Position numbers and translations under genes: made by a program
Part shown: positions 51,136-63,749 of the stretch, piece after piece
Layout of the letters: each line of letters starts with the position of its first letter
Position numbering within the stretch: the first letter of the stretch is position 1
Notes under the pieces: model-generated
What the model was told of the DNA's origin: nothing
Databases searched by the model: none
What the model saw: the letters and a program-made list of their open reading frames with translations, nothing else
Assembly (NCBI GenBank): GCA_013397115.1
Contig: VWZW01002332.1
Location: 1,054,001 to 1,118,000, forward strand
Origin: Edolisoma coerulescens
Lineage: Eukaryota; Chordata; Aves; Passeriformes; Campephagidae
Length of the DNA: 64,000 bases
Direction: 5' to 3'

Positions 51136-54100
51136 CATTTATCACTAGGTAGGTTTTTCCTCCAATGGGAGGAAACCTCTAGATGACCTTCAGTCGTCTT
51201 TGTAATTGTGCATAGATCAGAAATAGTTAAATGCATTCTTTAACACTTGATAAAATGTTCCCATCTATGTAGAAAATAATTTTGCTGATGTAACTAAGCA
51301 GCAAGTCTAAGAGACAGGAGAAGCTATGAGAGAGAGGAGGCAGAAGGGGGACATAACAGTTTCCAGCTCAAGTTGTTAGTGACAGTAGTGACAGAAACCC
51401 TACTGAGCTCTTGCCCACTGAAGAAAAAACAGGAGTATGGGGCACAGAGAAATCAGGTCTTTGAAGTGTGTCCTTGTGCAGTGAAAGAGTAGGTGGCATG
51501 CATGGTCTTTGTTATGTGAAAGGATTTTGAGGGAAAAGAAAGCACTAGCATATCCTGAAAATAAATGAAAGCACAGGAGGAGATACAAAAATGGAGCTGA
51601 GGTGCAGTGAATTTGTCCCAGTATATTATCTTCTGGCGGGCTTTTACAATAAATTACAAGTATAAAAGTCAATTGGGTCTTCCCCCTTTCCTTTTTAACT
51701 TACTGGCCACTGTTTTCTCTTAATCCGTTAAAAACTCCTGTAGGGGCAAGATGTGAGTATTTCTTCGCATAAATGAAAAATACTGGAGCACACGCCTCGA
51801 TATACTGTGCTTTCTGCATTTGAATTTTACCTTACAGTAATCAATGATACAGTGATCAGTGCATGAAGTGTGTGGGTACTCATAAGCAACCAGGTTCTCT
51901 GTCATGTCTGCCCACTGCTCCTGCTCTTTTGGGAAGATGCTGGGTGTCGGTGTGCTCAGTGCCTGCTCGGGAAAATGTGTTTGGTAATGGCTAACATTGC
52001 ATTAGAATAAGTCAGTCTACTTAAACCCACACATCAAGGAAGAGAGCGAAGAAGAACCAGTTCATGCCTTTTGGCTTCTAATTTCTGGACACGCCGAAGA
52101 TGAGGCACTTTTTATGACTTTTTCTTAGAACTTAGGACTTCTGTTGTCAATACCTCAAACAGGAATTTTTCAAAATATGTTACTGTGAGAGTTTTCTAGT
52201 GGATCAAAACATCTTAGAGTCCAATTGTAAATGTATTTTACCTTTGTGTTGGCCAAGTTTTTTCTGTTTTCAAGTGATGTCTTTCTTCAGTGTACTAAAT
52301 GTAACAATTTGGAGTCCCTCCTCCCAATTGACTAGATTTAAACATCTTGCCCTTCATGTTTTTGACATTGACTCTTTGTAGCTGAGCTGAAGGAGTGATT
52401 GCAAGCCCTTCAGTAGGCACTGCTCAGGCACATTTGGTATTTTCATAATGAATTCAGTGTCCCAGTTTTGGTATTATTTTTGAATGCTAGGAATCTTGAG
52501 TTCTGCCTTCTGCCTTTAGCACACAGCGGGAGCTATGTTATTTACAAGAAGGGTAGTCCATGCTGCATGAACCTTCCAGCTGTTAAAGATTACTAAATCA
52601 TGGAGCTGGGTTTGTAGCTTGTCATTTCTGTTCAAATCTCAGTGTTTAGAACTGTGCTATAATGAAAATTTCTTAAAATTTATCTGGGCACCCTATTGTA
52701 GATGTGCGGCTGTGGCCTGAAAACATGAAGTAAAGATTGCTTAATAAAGGTAGTGTTATAGGAATTTAGTTTACAATTCTGTTGATCCATAAATTGCTTG
52801 AGGTAGATATGACATTCTTGGTTTTCAGATTGGTTCAGTGGTGCTGTCAGTAGTAAAACTTAAATATTTTATGCTGTCACTAAGGTAGTAGTCCTCTCAA
52901 TACGAGCGGAATTTTCTGCGCAACTCTCAATAATTCTGATACTTTCCTGCACGTAACCACTACATTTAAGAATTGCCAACACCTTGAATTTTGCTCAGAA
53001 GCTAACAGGGAGCAGGTAAAAAGGATTTGAGCATTAATACTCCTTGCATAGTTCTATCATCTTTCACATACCATCTCCCAAAGCACATTGCAGAGCCTCC
53101 CTAGGAGTTGAGAAGGTCTGAACAGTCACTGTGAGCTCCACAGCTGGTAGAGAAGGACGACATCCCAAGGTTCACTATCAGGATGATAGACGCATGGATG
53201 CTACAAGTTTATTCCTGTGTTGCTGTTAAAGAACCCGGGAGCAGCAGCTGACACAGTAGGACAAGGCTGGGACTGGCTTGTGCAGACACTCTTCGTTATT
53301 CAGCAAAGTACTTTTCCTTGCATGCACTTCAGCAAAGCAAATTTCAAGAAGCACTTCCCTCCAAACTTTTATTGCTAATGAGGGCCCTTTATTCAAATCC
53401 ATTTCTTGGCAAGGCCCACTGTGAGAGGAATAAAGTCAATTTTGTTAAAAGTTACTGTGGGAGGGCAGGAGCAGCATTGTTAAACCCATGTCTGGACAAT
53501 TCCCTTGGTACTGTTCTTTGCATCTTAATTTCCCCATGAAGCCTAATTTACAACATGCCAGTATTTACATCTTTATTCAGTACTTGTAATACTTGATATA
53601 GAGTTTGACGTTTGGAATAGAGACTTGATACATGAGAAGAGCTGTGGAATTACTTTCATTATTTTATTGAGGCTACCAAAGGGAAGGGGAGAAATTAAAA
53701 TTTAAAATTAATAAATTTTGTATGATATTAATGTTTGAATTTTTACCCTTACCACTTCAACTACATTATAAAGAATAACTTTTCTGAATTTGTTTGGGTC
53801 CCTTTTGTACACAGATGTTTCTTCTGGGGACTATCCAATGTTTCAACAAACACAGGACTCCTTTGCCATTTTGTATGCTGTGAGTGGGAGATGACAGACA
53901 AGTTAGGTGCATGCTCTGAATGCTTTAAAATCTAAGAGCTGATTTCCTTTAATTTAACACATACGACTAGTGTGTGTTTATTAATGGTCATAAAACTAGC
54001 CATGCCCTTCAGTAATTCAGCTGCATTTTTTTGTCTTGGTACTGACCTCTGGGATTCAATTTCTTGAGACTATTATGGATTACTAGCACACTCTCCTTTT

Positions 54101-57100
54101 TATATCACAGAATTCTTATCAACTGCTGTTTTTCATTTTTCCATTTCCATGTTTGTCTTGTAAAATACTTCATGTTGCTTTTCCTGAAGGCTTTTTGCAT
54201 TTACATTGGTATTATTTGTAGTTCATAACATCTAAAAGTATTGCAGTTTTTAATGTAATCTCTTATTTTAAAAAATGCTATAAATGTAAATTTTTGTTGC
54301 AATTATTTTATTAAAAAAATGAATATATTTTTAAATGTGTGGTCAAAATTTAGACATTTTTGAAGGTTACCATCACATGGTTTTCCTATTGTACTCTAAG
54401 TTTATAAAAGTCTGTTAAATATGATGGTAGCAGGAAAAGATACAGTTTGGTCTTATTTGGGTCAAATAATTGAGGTATTTAACTTGTCTCTTCATTCACC
54501 TACCTAAAGAAAATTAAATATAGCAGTCTTTTGAGATTTGCAGTAAAATAAAGAATTATGAGAAAATAAGAGAATATCTGACTTTTTATGCAGAGCATAA
54601 ATGTGGAATGTGACTGCTTTCAGTAATCCATTTTTTTTTCTTAAGCCTTTGTTTTGTGCATCTTGAAGATATAAACTAGAATTAACATAAGGGTATTTGT
54701 AGCAATTTCACTTCAGCAGTTCCCAGCGCTTGAAAGGCATCTAATATTCCTCCTTGAACAAATCTGCTTTCTGTAGGCAGGTGACATTGTATTCTACGGT
54801 GCAAATAATTTTTAAGGCTGTCCATAAAATGTGTTAGGCGTCTGATTGCCAGTACGTGTTACCAGAGGCAGTTTTTTCACTGGGCATGTCGCAGGTTTGT
54901 AGCCTCTGACTTTAATGCTGCTTGGAGAGATTGATAATATGGATCTGCTGCACTTTCTTAACTCAGCAGGACAATTTGTGCATCAGCTTTTAAAATGTAA
55001 AGTGAATTTGGTTTGCCAAACCAAACCATTTAGTGGAGGATGGTTATAAATGCAATATCTGTTCCACATACAAATGGTAGGAATTGAGTAGCTTCTTCTT
55101 GGTGCTGTTTAAAGTTGTGCTTGAAGTGTTAGTGGTCCAACAATGCTCAAGAATCTGTGTTTATGACCAAAACAGATTAGCATACAAACATGAAAACTTA
55201 ACTTCTGTAAAATAACAACAGTTCTGGGAGTTTAAATATAATTATATTTTCTCTTTATAAGGCAACAAAGATGTATTAAGCTTACTGCAAATTCTCAAAT
55301 GTGGAAGTTAAAACAGATGGAATGAATATTTAGCTTTTCCCTCCAGAGAAATCACAGGCAATGAATACATTGAGTGAACAAGATAATTAAAAGGAAATAG
55401 CATTAAAAAGAAGTATTAAATGAATGTGTTGATAATATACTTCATGTAAACATGCCAAGCACCATTTTGGCATCTTTAAAAACTTATAATATATGGAAAT
55501 CTTGTTGCGACCTTTACTTTCTTTTGCCTGCAATGGTAAGTTCAGTCATAAATAACCTACCTTATTATGCAAAACAAGAACTACTGAGACACATTTGAAA
55601 CTTGCTGCTGTAAACTCATGGTGCAAGTATTCTCATCTAAGTTCCTTTTTACCCTTCCTTACATGTCTTGTCACTCACTGAGCAATATCTACAGAGTCCA
55701 GCCTTGCAGTCATTGAGAATTGTTTCTTATGGTTGCAGTTCATGAAGAGATGAACAAACCACTGAGAAAAATAATTGTAAGATGCTTGAAGTCATTTGTA
55801 AGACGTGCTGCATCTTGTACAGTTCTGTTAAATATTTGTTCCTTTGGGAATTTCTGGTGTGCTTCTGTAAGATATTGCCAGTGGGTAGCATAAGATGGTT
55901 CTGGAGCAGCACAGAGTGACTAGAGGCAGATGGCAGGAACTTCTGGTTTCCCATGATCCATTTTTTTCTGTTGGTTTCCTTGCTCTGCTTCAGTGAGCTC
56001 CCTGTGTGAGCCCTGTCTCTGTCAGACACCAATGAGCTGCCATGTTCTGGAGTCAGCTGGTGAATCTGGTGTCTTAATACCCGTGAATGACAGAAAGTGT
56101 GGGTAGTGGAGGCAGCATGCTGCCAGGGGATGGAGGGCTGAATGGTTATTTCTGAGGCTGAATGAAGTCCCTTCTCAAAGAGGAGTGATATGCAATGACC
56201 AGTTTGGATTTTGACTGTAAAAATGGCCTAGATCAGATGAGAAGTTTTGATTACGAACTTGTTTCAGCACTGCACATGTAATCAGTTGGTGATAAATGTA
56301 ATAACTATGCTAGAAATTAATTCAATAAAAGGAAATCAAGAGGTATAAAAATACTATTTCGTGTTGGAATTAGACTAAGCCATATTTTGTATAACCTAAT
56401 ATAATAAAATCTAACTTATCTGATCCCTATTTAGCATGACCATAGAGCTAAAATTTGACTATTTTTTCTTTAAATTCTTAAGCAAGAGATTTGTTACAGT
56501 ATTTCATTGGTTGCAGTGCTTTGTTAATTTATTGTTCATCAACTTGGGAGTATGACTGCATTTGTAGTTCCTCTGTTTGGTTACATTAGAACTGCCATAT
56601 ACCTTTGTAAGTGTAACTTTAGACTATGAAGTTAATGTGACAGTAACCTTTACTGAATCCTGTAATGTCTATAATGCTTTTGTTGTCTCTGTTGAATCCA
56701 GCTGCTTTCTGCTGAATGAAAAGCAAGTCTTGCCCAGTCCCAGATTTCTTTGGCTTTAAAGAAAACTTTAAATGGATTTGCAATGTCTGTGAGGGAAAGC
56801 AGACTTCAAGCCCAGTAGCCCAGACGTTCATTTTTCTTTCTTTTAGGAGCATCTAAGTACTGTTATATTAAGCCTTTATACATCTACACAGAATTACCTT
56901 CATGTAAGCAGATTAGCAAACTTGAGATTGGTTGCAGACAACCTGGCAGTTTCATGATGTGATATATCTTGTCTGAATGGATCACAGGCATCCTTTGCTT
57001 ATTTCTCCCCATTGATTGGGAAGGGAAACTTACATGGCTGTATCAAGTCCTGGACCGTGGATATCTAATGCTGAGTGACTGAGTTAATTGCCCAGTAAGT

Positions 57101-59301
57101 CCTTGAGACTCTTTGTGTTGGTGTTGTTACTGAGATAATAATGTCCTCTGTCAGATCTTGCTGTTGGCAGTGCATGAACTGATTCATTAGGGGACACCTG
57201 AAGTTCCCAGATTTTGTGAAGTAGCTGTTACTTGAACTCAAAAATACTTTTTCTTTATTATCCTAATGCCAATCTTTAGAGTTAATACTTCTCTGTTATT
57301 CCTTGGCCATACAGCAAGTTAGCCAGTACTTAACAAGTACAGCATGGTCTCAAAGGTCCAGGCTTTCAGGGTCATTCATAAGGCTTGGCTTGCTGGGAGG
57401 AAGAAAGGAGCTTCTGCTCAACAGTCAATGCGGACACGAAGAATATTGGTGCCTCCTTCCAAGAGAATCAAGTTACTGTTTTCATGAAAGATTGTACTGG
57501 ACCTTGGGATCTCTGAGTGCTAAACTACCATAAGTATTGTCGCTTGCCACAAAGATTGAGCTACCACAAAAAAGGCAAGATGCTTGAAGGTGCTTGGGCT
57601 GCATTTGGTAGGTACTTGCTATGTCGTACCCTTATCTAAGATAGCAGAGGTCATCATAACCGTGTTTAGGAGCATGTGGAAACAGCTCAGAAAGCACGTG
57701 CCTCAACTTTGAGACTGCTGGGGTATAAAATTAATGACATGTGGCTTATATAAACACTTCATTCATGTGCTGATGTAATAAAAGTATTTTAAACAATTCT
57801 TTTTAATTACATACTGTGCTTAGTAGGATAGTGGGTAGTTGAAAAATAGGAGAAAAAAAAAGAAGACAGTGCGATGGAGTATTTCTAAAATTATGTGTAC
57901 TCACTCATTCCTGCCAGTGAGCTCCCAAAATATATTGTTTGCAAATTAGAACTGTTTTCTTCCTTGCCTGATACTTGGGAGGAACAAAGGAAACTACCAA
58001 ATGGGACAGAGAGAGAGCCTGAGAGGACCTCCTGGTATTTGATATTCTCCCCAACTTATGAGACAAGGTTGCATCTGGTTAATGATCACAAAGATAGTCA
58101 CAGTACTCTCTGCAAGGTTTGCTTTTTATAATGTTGTAGCAGGTGTTTAGCAGTCATCTTGGCTTGAGTGGGACTGTTTGTTCTTTGATTTTATTTGTTT
58201 ATTTTCTTCATTTTTATTTCTTTTTCCGCTTCAAGTGCAGTTCTGGGAGTAATTCTTGAATTGGCTTCCCTCAGTGAAGCTCTGTTTTTCTTTGTACCAT
58301 TAGCGCAAAAAGGGTACAAGTATGGTCTGATGCTAAACATGCTTTCAAGAATGATGAAATGTTTCTTTTCCTTCTCAGCTCAAAGATGTAATTTCTGTTA
58401 GTACTAGTCTCAGTTACAGTTGGGGTGATACTCTCCTCATAACTTGCCCTGTAGCTTACCTGCACAGGAGACTGGTGGAGGAAAAACCAGAGTTCAGATT
58501 AATGTTGGTAGGCTGTTAATTTTGTAAAGGTTCTTATTCACTCTGGAAGTGGAGAGTGAAAAACTATGAAAATATGTGGGTCTATTTGTGTGAAAGATGT
58601 GCTGTCTTACAGTTTGTACAGTAATACAGATTTCTGCAAGAGCTTGCTTGAATTAAATGGTTTAACAGAACTGAATGTCTGATTTTAAAAGTAGCTTTTA
58701 ATTTTTTTTCCCTTTTCCTTCAGTTTCTAGTTCAACAGCTTGCACCTCTTGGAGTTTTCTTTTTTGTCTTTTTCCTTTTAAATTCCTGGAGTGTCACCAC
58801 AGTTAAGCATGAAGACACAGGAAGGACAGTGGGTCAGATTAAATGCTTGGCTAATTGTTGTGGGATTTGAATATGTCAGGGAAATAAACTTTAGAGCTGG
58901 AGGTCTCTTGCTACCATGGAATTCACAGTATCCTGTAGAAGGAAAGCTTTGTGGGCAGAGGGGTAGAACGAAGCACAGGAGTGGTGAGCCAGTGTCGCCA
59001 GCAAAGGAGTCCTGGAGTCCTGCATGGACTTAAGGCAAAACTGACTATGGAAGTGGAGAGCTCTGACAGTAATAGGATCACTCTGTCTTGCACTACCCAC
59101 TGTAAGTTTTCTGTGCCAGAAAGTTTTGAGCTCCACTGGAAGATTTGGATTTCATCAGGATATGGGATTGTCAAAATTCCATCAAAAAGTATCCTAAACT
59201 ATGTCAGATCTTAAGATCTTACCAGCAGTCTACATTACAAGATTAAATATAGTTCTCCACAAATGAGGTTTTGTGCTTTCTGGTAGAACTTTCCTCTATC
59301 C

Positions 59302-59634
59302 AAGGGTTGTTCAACCTGGAGAAGAGAAGGCTTTGGGGGGATCTTCTAGCAACCTTCCAGTTGGTTGGACAAGGGGGAATGGTTTTAAACTGAAAGAGGG
59401 TAGATTTAGATTAGATATTAGAAGGAAATTCTTTACTGTGAAGGTGGTGAGGCACTGGAACAGCTTGCCCAGGGAAGCTATGGATGCCCTGTCCCTGGAA
59501 GTGTTCAAGGCCAGGTTGGATGGGGCTTAGAGCCACCTGGGCTAGTGGGTGGCATCCCTGCCCATGGCAGAGGGGTTGGAACTAGATGGTCTTTGAGGTC
59601 CCTTCCAACCCAAACCATTCTATGATTCTGTCAC
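59302..59634 (+). repeat. CR1 retroposon 3' end, sense orientation
   Basis: A 5'-truncated CR1 in the same orientation as ARHGAP42. It starts near GTTGTTCAACCTGGAGAAGA and ends CAAACCATTCTATGATTCTG. The encoded remnant includes GFKLKEGRFRLDIRRKFFTV, then KVVRHWNSLPREAMDALSLE and VFKARLDGA before a stop ending at 59530, the normal type of ending for CR1 ORF2. Relative to the CR1 consensus as I recall it, roughly 50-60 bp are missing just after CTTCCAG near 59359, where the text jumps to GGACAAGGGGGAATGG. The copy looks fairly young because the reading frame is well preserved. Its antisense frame (59311-59508) is a shadow. Confidence 0.95.
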
Positions 59635-60162
59635 TCAAAAAAAATGGGTATGGAGCCATTTTCTTTTCAGATGAACTGTAATGGATATCATTTCCCAGAT
59701 GACGGGGAAATTCAGGATCTTCTCCTGATTCATACAGAAGTGGATACAGCTTCTGTACTTGTCTAACTTTGTCAGTTTTCCATAGCCTGGAAATAGAAAG
59801 AAGCATTGATGGGAGGAGGCCTGGAGTTAATATTCAAGCATTAAGGTACTATTTCCTCATTAGAAGACACAGAGATAAAAAGATTGACCCTTACTTCTCT
59901 GAGACATTTTTCTCTGAAATACAGGTTCTTCAAATGAAACCCCTATCTTACTTAATCTGTCTGCAACTTACTATTTCTGGAATAGTAAATACTTTTGAAA
60001 GTGGAAAAAAAAATCTGATGGCAAATACTTGGAAAGATGAAGTTTTCAAATCTAGTTTGTCCACTCAACCATAATTGAATGCTTTTATGGAAAAATGGAT
60101 CAGGAAGCCTTCATTACTAAGACCTCTACCAAGTAATTGCAAAGTCAAGAGACACAAGACCC

Positions 60163-60303
60163 TGAAGATTGGCTCAGTTGGTCTGAGCTTGATGCTGATA
60201 CCACTAAGGTTCTGGGTTCAGTCCCTGGATGGGCCATTGTCTTAAGATTTGGATTTGATGATCTTTGTGGCTGCCTTCCAACTCAGACTATCAATAATCT
60301 GAA
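60163..60303 (+). repeat. tRNA-Ile-derived SINE with CR1-like tail (TguSINE1 type)
   Basis: The head folds like a decayed tRNA. The Pol III A box TGGCTCAGTTGG is at 60170-60181 and the B box GGTTCAGTCCC at 60215-60225. The D stem (GGCTC/GAGC) and T stem (CTGGG/CCTGG) are intact, and the anticodon loop CTGATAC gives anticodon GAT (Ile). The acceptor stem has lost most pairing. After the tRNA 3' end (GGGCCA) comes a short linker and then a CR1-like tail, about 60249-60303, with GATGATCTTTG and GCCTTCCAACTCAGACTAT, which matches the 3' ends of the CR1 copies at 59302 and 60767. This architecture is that of TguSINE1, a songbird SINE mobilised by CR1. It is not a functional tRNA gene. The open frame 60137-60322 across it is incidental. 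Confidence 0.87.
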
Positions 60304-60766
60304 ATTATGTTTGCAGTGTTAATTTTAAAATATTGTATGTACATGCAATATTTTTTCTATATAAAATTTAGACTGCATATCAGTGTGTACTTTTTAGAAT
60401 ATAATGTTATGTTTAAAAAGCAGATGGTAGATCTGAGTCAGATTCTTCGTGAAGACTGACTTTTTTGAAGGTTGGCTGCTTTTTTATCTGCTTGCTCTGT
60501 AATCAGTAAAAATGAAAAAGCTCCTTGAGGAGACCTAACATCTGAGATTCTTCAGTTGTTCTTCAGATGAGTTCTGTTCTTCCTCTAATGTTTTGTGAAG
60601 GCTCCATGAGGAGACTGGCCTTTCTCTGCTAAAGATAGCCTTTGTGCATATTCTCTTGTGTCATTTTTTATTATTTTAAGAAACACTCACTTCAGGTTTG
60701 ACACTACAGTAATTTATTTTTAAACATAAACTATATAATATAGAAAATTGAAATTCACTTGAAAAA

Positions 60767-60858
60767 GCCTTGTCTAGTGGAAAGCATTGCTGCCCATGAC
60801 AGGGGGTAGAACCTGATGATCTTAAAGGTCCCTTCCAACCCAAACCATTCTTTGATTC
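60767..60858 (+). repeat. CR1 3'-terminal fragment, short
   Basis: About 90 bp matching the extreme 3' UTR of CR1: CTTGTCTAGTGG, CTGCCCATGACAGGGGGT, GATGATCTTAAAGG, then CCCTTCCAACCCAAACCATT. It is severely 5'-truncated, on the + strand, 465 bp downstream of the SINE. The 3' end is followed directly by non-repeat sequence. Confidence 0.92.
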
Positions 60859-62221
60859 ATATGTATAACTACTCCCAGCCTTGACTAGTATGTGATTTAT
60901 AAGCATCCCCTTCTGGCAATGTGTTAACACCACTTGATACAGCTTCAGGTTTTGGTAAGAAGCTGAATGTTGCATTACACATTGTATATGGAAGTGTCCA
61001 ACCTATGTTATTAATCATCTGTAGACATTCGTAGTCTTCTGAATCTGCTTTAACATCAGCTTTACTTTAAATAAGTGGCACTGGAAGTGATATTTTTAGG
61101 AAATTAACACAAGCTTGGGTATTGCTTGATGTCATCTTTTTTTTAAAGGTGAGAGAGATTAAGATAAACTTCAAGTATATTATTTGGTTTTGCTTTCTAA
61201 GTATGTGATTTGTCTGTGTAGAGTTTTCTGTACAAAGCTGTAAAAATATTTGTCTTGCTAAGGTCGAGTAGTTACAGGCACTGAAATTCACAATATTAAC
61301 TTGGTGTAATATTTACACTTTTTAACTTTTAAAATAGAAACTGTGGACTTAAATACATGAGTAGTGTTTTATCATGGAATGTTTATATTCTTTGTAGCAT
61401 GCAATTTGAAACATAAGTTATACAAATGCCTGGTTGTCTGTATTTAGTCTCAAGTGTTGTATTTGAAGTTGTATTGATTAGGAGCTGTTGATACAGGCCT
61501 CAGACTGAAAGAAGTGGTTTATTGATCAGATGTTAGCAATTGTTAGGAATTGGGGGAAAGATTTAAAATTAAATTATGTCTTTTTGTCTAGTAAAGCATA
61601 TTTTTCTAAATTAGAAATGCGTTACTATGCATATATTAGCTATGAGATTTGTTGCCCCCTTTTAATGAATTTAATATGTGTTTTCTAGAAGCCTTATACT
61701 GACATGAAAGAAGTTAGTATTTGTCAGCATTCATAATTTGTGAGTCATTCAGTATTTCAGGGTAATGAGTTTTATTTATCATATACAAGTGTGATCATTC
61801 TGTGTTGCCATGAAAAGTACTCATAGCAAATTTTGGAACAAAAAATGTTTTTCCAAGATACACTATATAAACCCGAAGGTTTTTCATAGTTGAAGTGTTT
61901 TGGTGTCATTCAGATAAGTTTAATATAATTTGTAATTCTGTCACTGCAAATGTGCCTCATTTAATGTTGTTGCTGTCTTCTTTCTGTGACCTACCTAGTC
62001 CTTATCCCTACAAGTGAAAATACAAAGCTCAAAAGGTTTTGTCTGTTCTTGTTACTGCAATTCAGCATTGTAGATACTAAGGTGAAGATAAAAGCCTATA
62101 AAATGATTAAGGACTTAGAACTTCTGTGTCTGTATTGTTAGTATATAAAAATGAATTAGCAGCTGCATCCATGTTTAGGTAAATTTCTGTTTATATCCAC
62201 TGGTTCTACCAAAGCAGAATT

Positions 62222-62479
62222 AGAGATTGTTTTGGGTTGGAAGGGACCTCAAAATCATCCAACTCCGTCCCATGGTCAGGGACACCTTCCACTAGACCAG
62301 GTTGCTGAAAGCCCTACCCAACCTGGCCTTGAACAGTTCCAGGGATGGGGCATCCACAACTCTCTGGGCAGCCTATGCCAGTGTCTCACCACCCTTGCAG
62401 TAAAGAATTTCCTTCTTATATTTAATCTAAACCTACCCTCTTTCCATGTAAATCTTTATCTTCCCTCTTTCAGTTTAAG
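62222..62479 (-). repeat. CR1 retroposon 3' end with a short internal duplication
   Basis: The + strand reads AGAGATTGTTTTGGGTTGG, AAGGGACC, then CACTAGACCAGGTTGCTGAA and AACTCTCTGGGCAGCC, an inverted CR1 3' end, so the copy is on the - strand. At the inner end the motif CCCTCTTTC occurs twice (about 62436-62444 and 62463-62471), separated by 18 bp. Only the second is followed by the expected AGTTTAA, so a small duplication or insertion interrupted the element. The open frame 62232-62579 (+) is an antisense reading. Confidence 0.93.
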
Positions 62480-63748
62480 TAAAAGAAGAAGAATGCTGCA
62501 TGTACAGGCTGTATATCATTCACTCTCCCAAATTCAGAAAAATTGGAAAGCTAATTACAAAACTCATTCAAAAAATTAACGTTGACTTGAATTTAAGAAA
62601 ATCTAGAAATGGAAATGTTCAGATATGTTTGCAATAAATTTATTCTTCCCTTTCTAACATTGTCATAATGATGATTCTCTTAATGTTCTTCGTTCTACTG
62701 ACTGAAAGTTTTAGTAAAAAAAGTTTAAAAAATTGCTAGCCCAAAATGTCTCCAAGTATAGATGTGGAGTTTCTCTGTGACATGTGAAAGCCACAGTTTA
62801 ATCTCAGTATTGCTGCATAAATTCAATTTCTCAGCTAACTTCTGGAGGGAAGGAGGGTAGGTTGGAAAACTGGATGATCATGAATCAGAAAAGACAACTT
62901 AAGTGGCTTCACCATGTTGTCTCAAAGGCTGTCAGAGTGTATTGAAATGTTGCAGTTATGCAAACGACCAACCTCATAAGTTGTCCAAACTGCCTTAGAA
63001 AAAGTATTTTGAATTTTTAAATGTTTCCTTTTCAAATATATTTTACAAGTTCTGGGTGGTTTTAGTGATATTTATTTCAATGGTACTTTTATCAACAAAC
63101 AGAGTTAACTATAACTAAGTGAAATTATATACCAAAGATAAAAATCTTATTAAGTTCTTTAGTTTAGAAAAATGTTTCTTTATTACTGTATCTAATATAG
63201 CTCTCTCAATTGTCAAAGTAATATTCTTGTATTATGTCTGCTAGTACTTGTCTAGCATCTTAATTAAAAAAAGACTGATGAACTGTCAGTAAATTAAAAT
63301 TGTGTTATTCGGTTTTTTTTTCTTTTTCTGGAGGAAGACCATTGCTTTTGCCAAACAAGAGAAACAATCATGTAATTTGATTGACTGCCACATATTAACC
63401 ATGCTGAGCACTGGAATTGTGTAACATTAAGTAACTAGTGGATCTAGAAAATGTAACTGCTCTAAAGGTGTGACTAATCTGAATAAGCTTGGAAGGATAA
63501 GATCCATATTTGAAGCACAACGTGGATTTCTGAAGTTGCTGTTTACAAAAACTGTTACAGTCTTTTTGACATTGTTTGCCTGTTGCAAGTGTCTCTGATT
63601 TCAACCTAGCACAATAACTGAGTAGGAGAGGGATTATCATCTTGGCAGGAAAAAAGTTACTCTATTAGGACCACACAGTGAAAATTTCAGATTATCTAAA
63701 GGAATCAGATTTCCATAGAAATGGTTGTGGGAGTATTAGATTGCTACT

Positions 63749-63749
63749 N
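63749..63749. other. Ambiguous base (n)
   Basis: A single undetermined base in otherwise continuous intron sequence, presumably an unresolved consensus position or heterozygous site. It affects no called feature. Confidence 0.95.

Noticed and set aside
60163..60235. Functional tRNA-Ile gene
   Set aside because: The acceptor stem is mostly unpaired and a CR1-like tail follows, so it is a SINE head rather than a tRNA gene.
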